Assembly (NCBI GenBank): GCA_026770025.1
Contig: JAMXDE010000033.1
Span: forward strand, 310,001 to 374,000
Origin: Craspedostauros australis
Lineage: Eukaryota; Bacillariophyta; Bacillariophyceae; Mastogloiales; Achnanthaceae
Length of the DNA: 64,000 bases
Direction of reading: 5' to 3'
The notes beneath the pieces are model-generated. The model saw only the letters and a list, made by a program, of their open reading frames with translations, was not told where the DNA came from and searched no databases. Shown here one piece after another: positions 62,811-64,000 of the stretch. The first letter of the stretch is position 1, and every line of letters starts with the position of its first letter. The translations under genes and the position numbers were made by a program.

Positions 62811-64000
62811 CTATTTGGTCTCCAACGATCGGATCTTCTCCAACAGAGAGGACCGGTCCATGTCCTCTTCCAACATCACATCATCTCTTTTCTCCAACCA
62901 TTCATACAGCTCGTCGATCCGCATTCGGTCAAATTTGTCTCCAGTTGTCTTCGTCAAGTCCTCACAACTTGCATACTGATGAATCTCCCTCATCAGCTCA
63001 ACTGACTCAATCAGTTGACCGGCCTCACGTTGCCGTAACACTTTGTCCATATTCTTCCCCACCACCCTGATGCACTCTTCTTTCATCACATAGCAGCTGT
63101 GTGCATCTGCAAACAACAGAAGGTCGACGCATGAAGTCAGGTGGAGATGCTTTGCTGTCAACTTCGTCTCCAGCAAGATCTTGAGCTTCCAACAACCGAA
63201 GCGGTTGGCAACGATAAGCAGATCTTGCAATTGACGTCGGGTCATGTCATCTGCAAGGAAGGATGTATCATCAGCATAGATGAAACGAAGCACAAATCGG
63301 AAATGGTCGGGGTCGATCGTTGGAAACGAGATTGACTTTCCGTCACCATCTTCCTCCTCGACAGTTGTAGCTTCATCAATGATTGATTTCATGGCTGGTG
63401 CACCCAACAACAGCTGCCTGGTGTTCGCTTTGATGCGTTGTTGCTGATCATCGGAGCCAACAACGAAGGTGATGTCAGTGTGAGCCTCAGTTCGAAGCAT
63501 CTTGAGCCGTTCTTTGTTGAAACTTAGGGATGAAGTCCAGCGCTTACAGATATGCTCCAGCTGATCGAACTTGATGTGGATAGATAGAATGTCATCATCG
63601 AGTCCACGGTCGAGCACCTGTTTCATGGTCGTAAATTCGTCCCATCCCCAATTGGTATCTTTGCCCAAACAACATGTATATTCTCTTGTGGTCTTGGTGA
63701 TACCCAACTTGGGAATCGAGGCTGTGTACTTCACAGAGTACTCTTCATCCAACAACCATGACGCTTCGTCGAGATAAAGATACATCCCAACAAGATATCT
63801 TTGAGGTGAGTAGCAGCATCCCACCCGCTGCGCATCATTTTTTGAGAACTTTAGCATGAACTTCCATCGAGCACCGCCGCACCCAAAGACAGGAGAGTAC
63901 TTCTCCGTGAGTTGTTGGCACTTGACCTTAGAGAACTGATGAAACTTCACGACAATCAGGTGTTTCTCATGGTCATCATCACAATCGTCGTCGTTGTTGC
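62811..64000 (-). CDS. MATH-BTB protein 3 (runs off right edge)
   Basis: Open from the stop at 62811 to the window edge (396 codons), including part of the acidic run (NNDDDCDDDHEKH), so only about 20-30 N-terminal residues are missing. It is much closer to copy 2 than to copy 1 (shared RIKANTRQLLLGAPAMKSII and HTDITFVVG), so these two are the younger duplication. Ends at the same position as copy 1 (RSLETK). Confidence 0.88.
   Translation of the reverse strand, partial: NNDDDCDDDHEKHLIVVKFHQFSKVKCQQLTEKYSPVFGCGGARWKFMLKFSKNDAQRVGCCYSPQRYLVGMYLYLDEASWLLDEEYSVKYTASIPKLGITKTTREYTCCLGKDTNWGWDEFTTMKQVLDRGLDDDILSIHIKFDQLEHICKRWTSSLSFNKERLKMLRTEAHTDITFVVGSDDQQQRIKANTRQLLLGAPAMKSIIDEATTVEEEDGDGKSISFPTIDPDHFRFVLRFIYADDTSFLADDMTRRQLQDLLIVANRFGCWKLKILLETKLTAKHLHLTSCVDLLLFADAHSCYVMKEECIRVVGKNMDKVLRQREAGQLIESVELMREIHQYASCEDLTKTTGDKFDRMRIDELYEWLEKRDDVMLEEDMDRSSLLEKIRSLETK

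Overview
The window is nuclear DNA of a eukaryotic alga, most likely a diatom or close ochrophyte relative. Genes have few, short GT-AG introns (80-345 bp where the junctions could be fixed). Two predicted plastid proteins (ferredoxin-NADP reductase and a MOSC protein) carry a signal peptide followed by an alanine/phenylalanine cleavage motif of the kind used in secondary red plastids. The Copia element is of the type common in stramenopiles. No operons, CRISPR arrays or convincing tRNA/rRNA genes were seen.

Layout. 1-1327: N-terminal half of an ABCA-type transporter running off the left edge. 4010-5709: one gene, split by an intron, fusing a cyclophilin to the spliceosomal protein SYF2. 5.7-8.1 kb: non-coding, with inverted arrays of a TTACCAAT motif. 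8102-11213: ArfGAP with a very long basic Ser/Arg tail (paralog 1). 13.1-14.1 kb: aldo-keto reductase. 15.5-16.9 kb: secreted protein. 18.0-19.9 kb: N-acetylglutamate synthase with an apparent 1-nt frameshift. 20.6-23.2 kb: mariner-like transposase. A 56-bp inverted repeat at 17.7 and 24.8 kb brackets both of the last two.

24982-38037 is a second ArfGAP gene cut inside its coding exon by a complete 9471-bp Copia retrotransposon (27089-36559) with two identical 891-bp LTRs, a 5-bp target duplication, a polypurine tract and one unbroken 2452-residue Gag-Pol frame. Removing the element and one target copy restores the host frame exactly.

40.5-50.0 kb is a housekeeping block: CNNM/DUF21-CBS membrane protein, SFT2-like Golgi traffic protein, GARP/Myb-like transcription factor, plastid FNR and plastid MOSC protein.

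50.4-64 kb is a tandem array of three MATH-BTB genes. Just upstream of the first sits a 6349-bp DNA transposon (52147-58495) with perfect 32-bp terminal inverted repeats. It has a spliced PIF/Harbinger-ISL2EU-type DDE transposase, a three-exon accessory gene of unknown function, and an 11-bp-period minisatellite.

All calls rest on reading the sequence and remembered family motifs; no database search was run.
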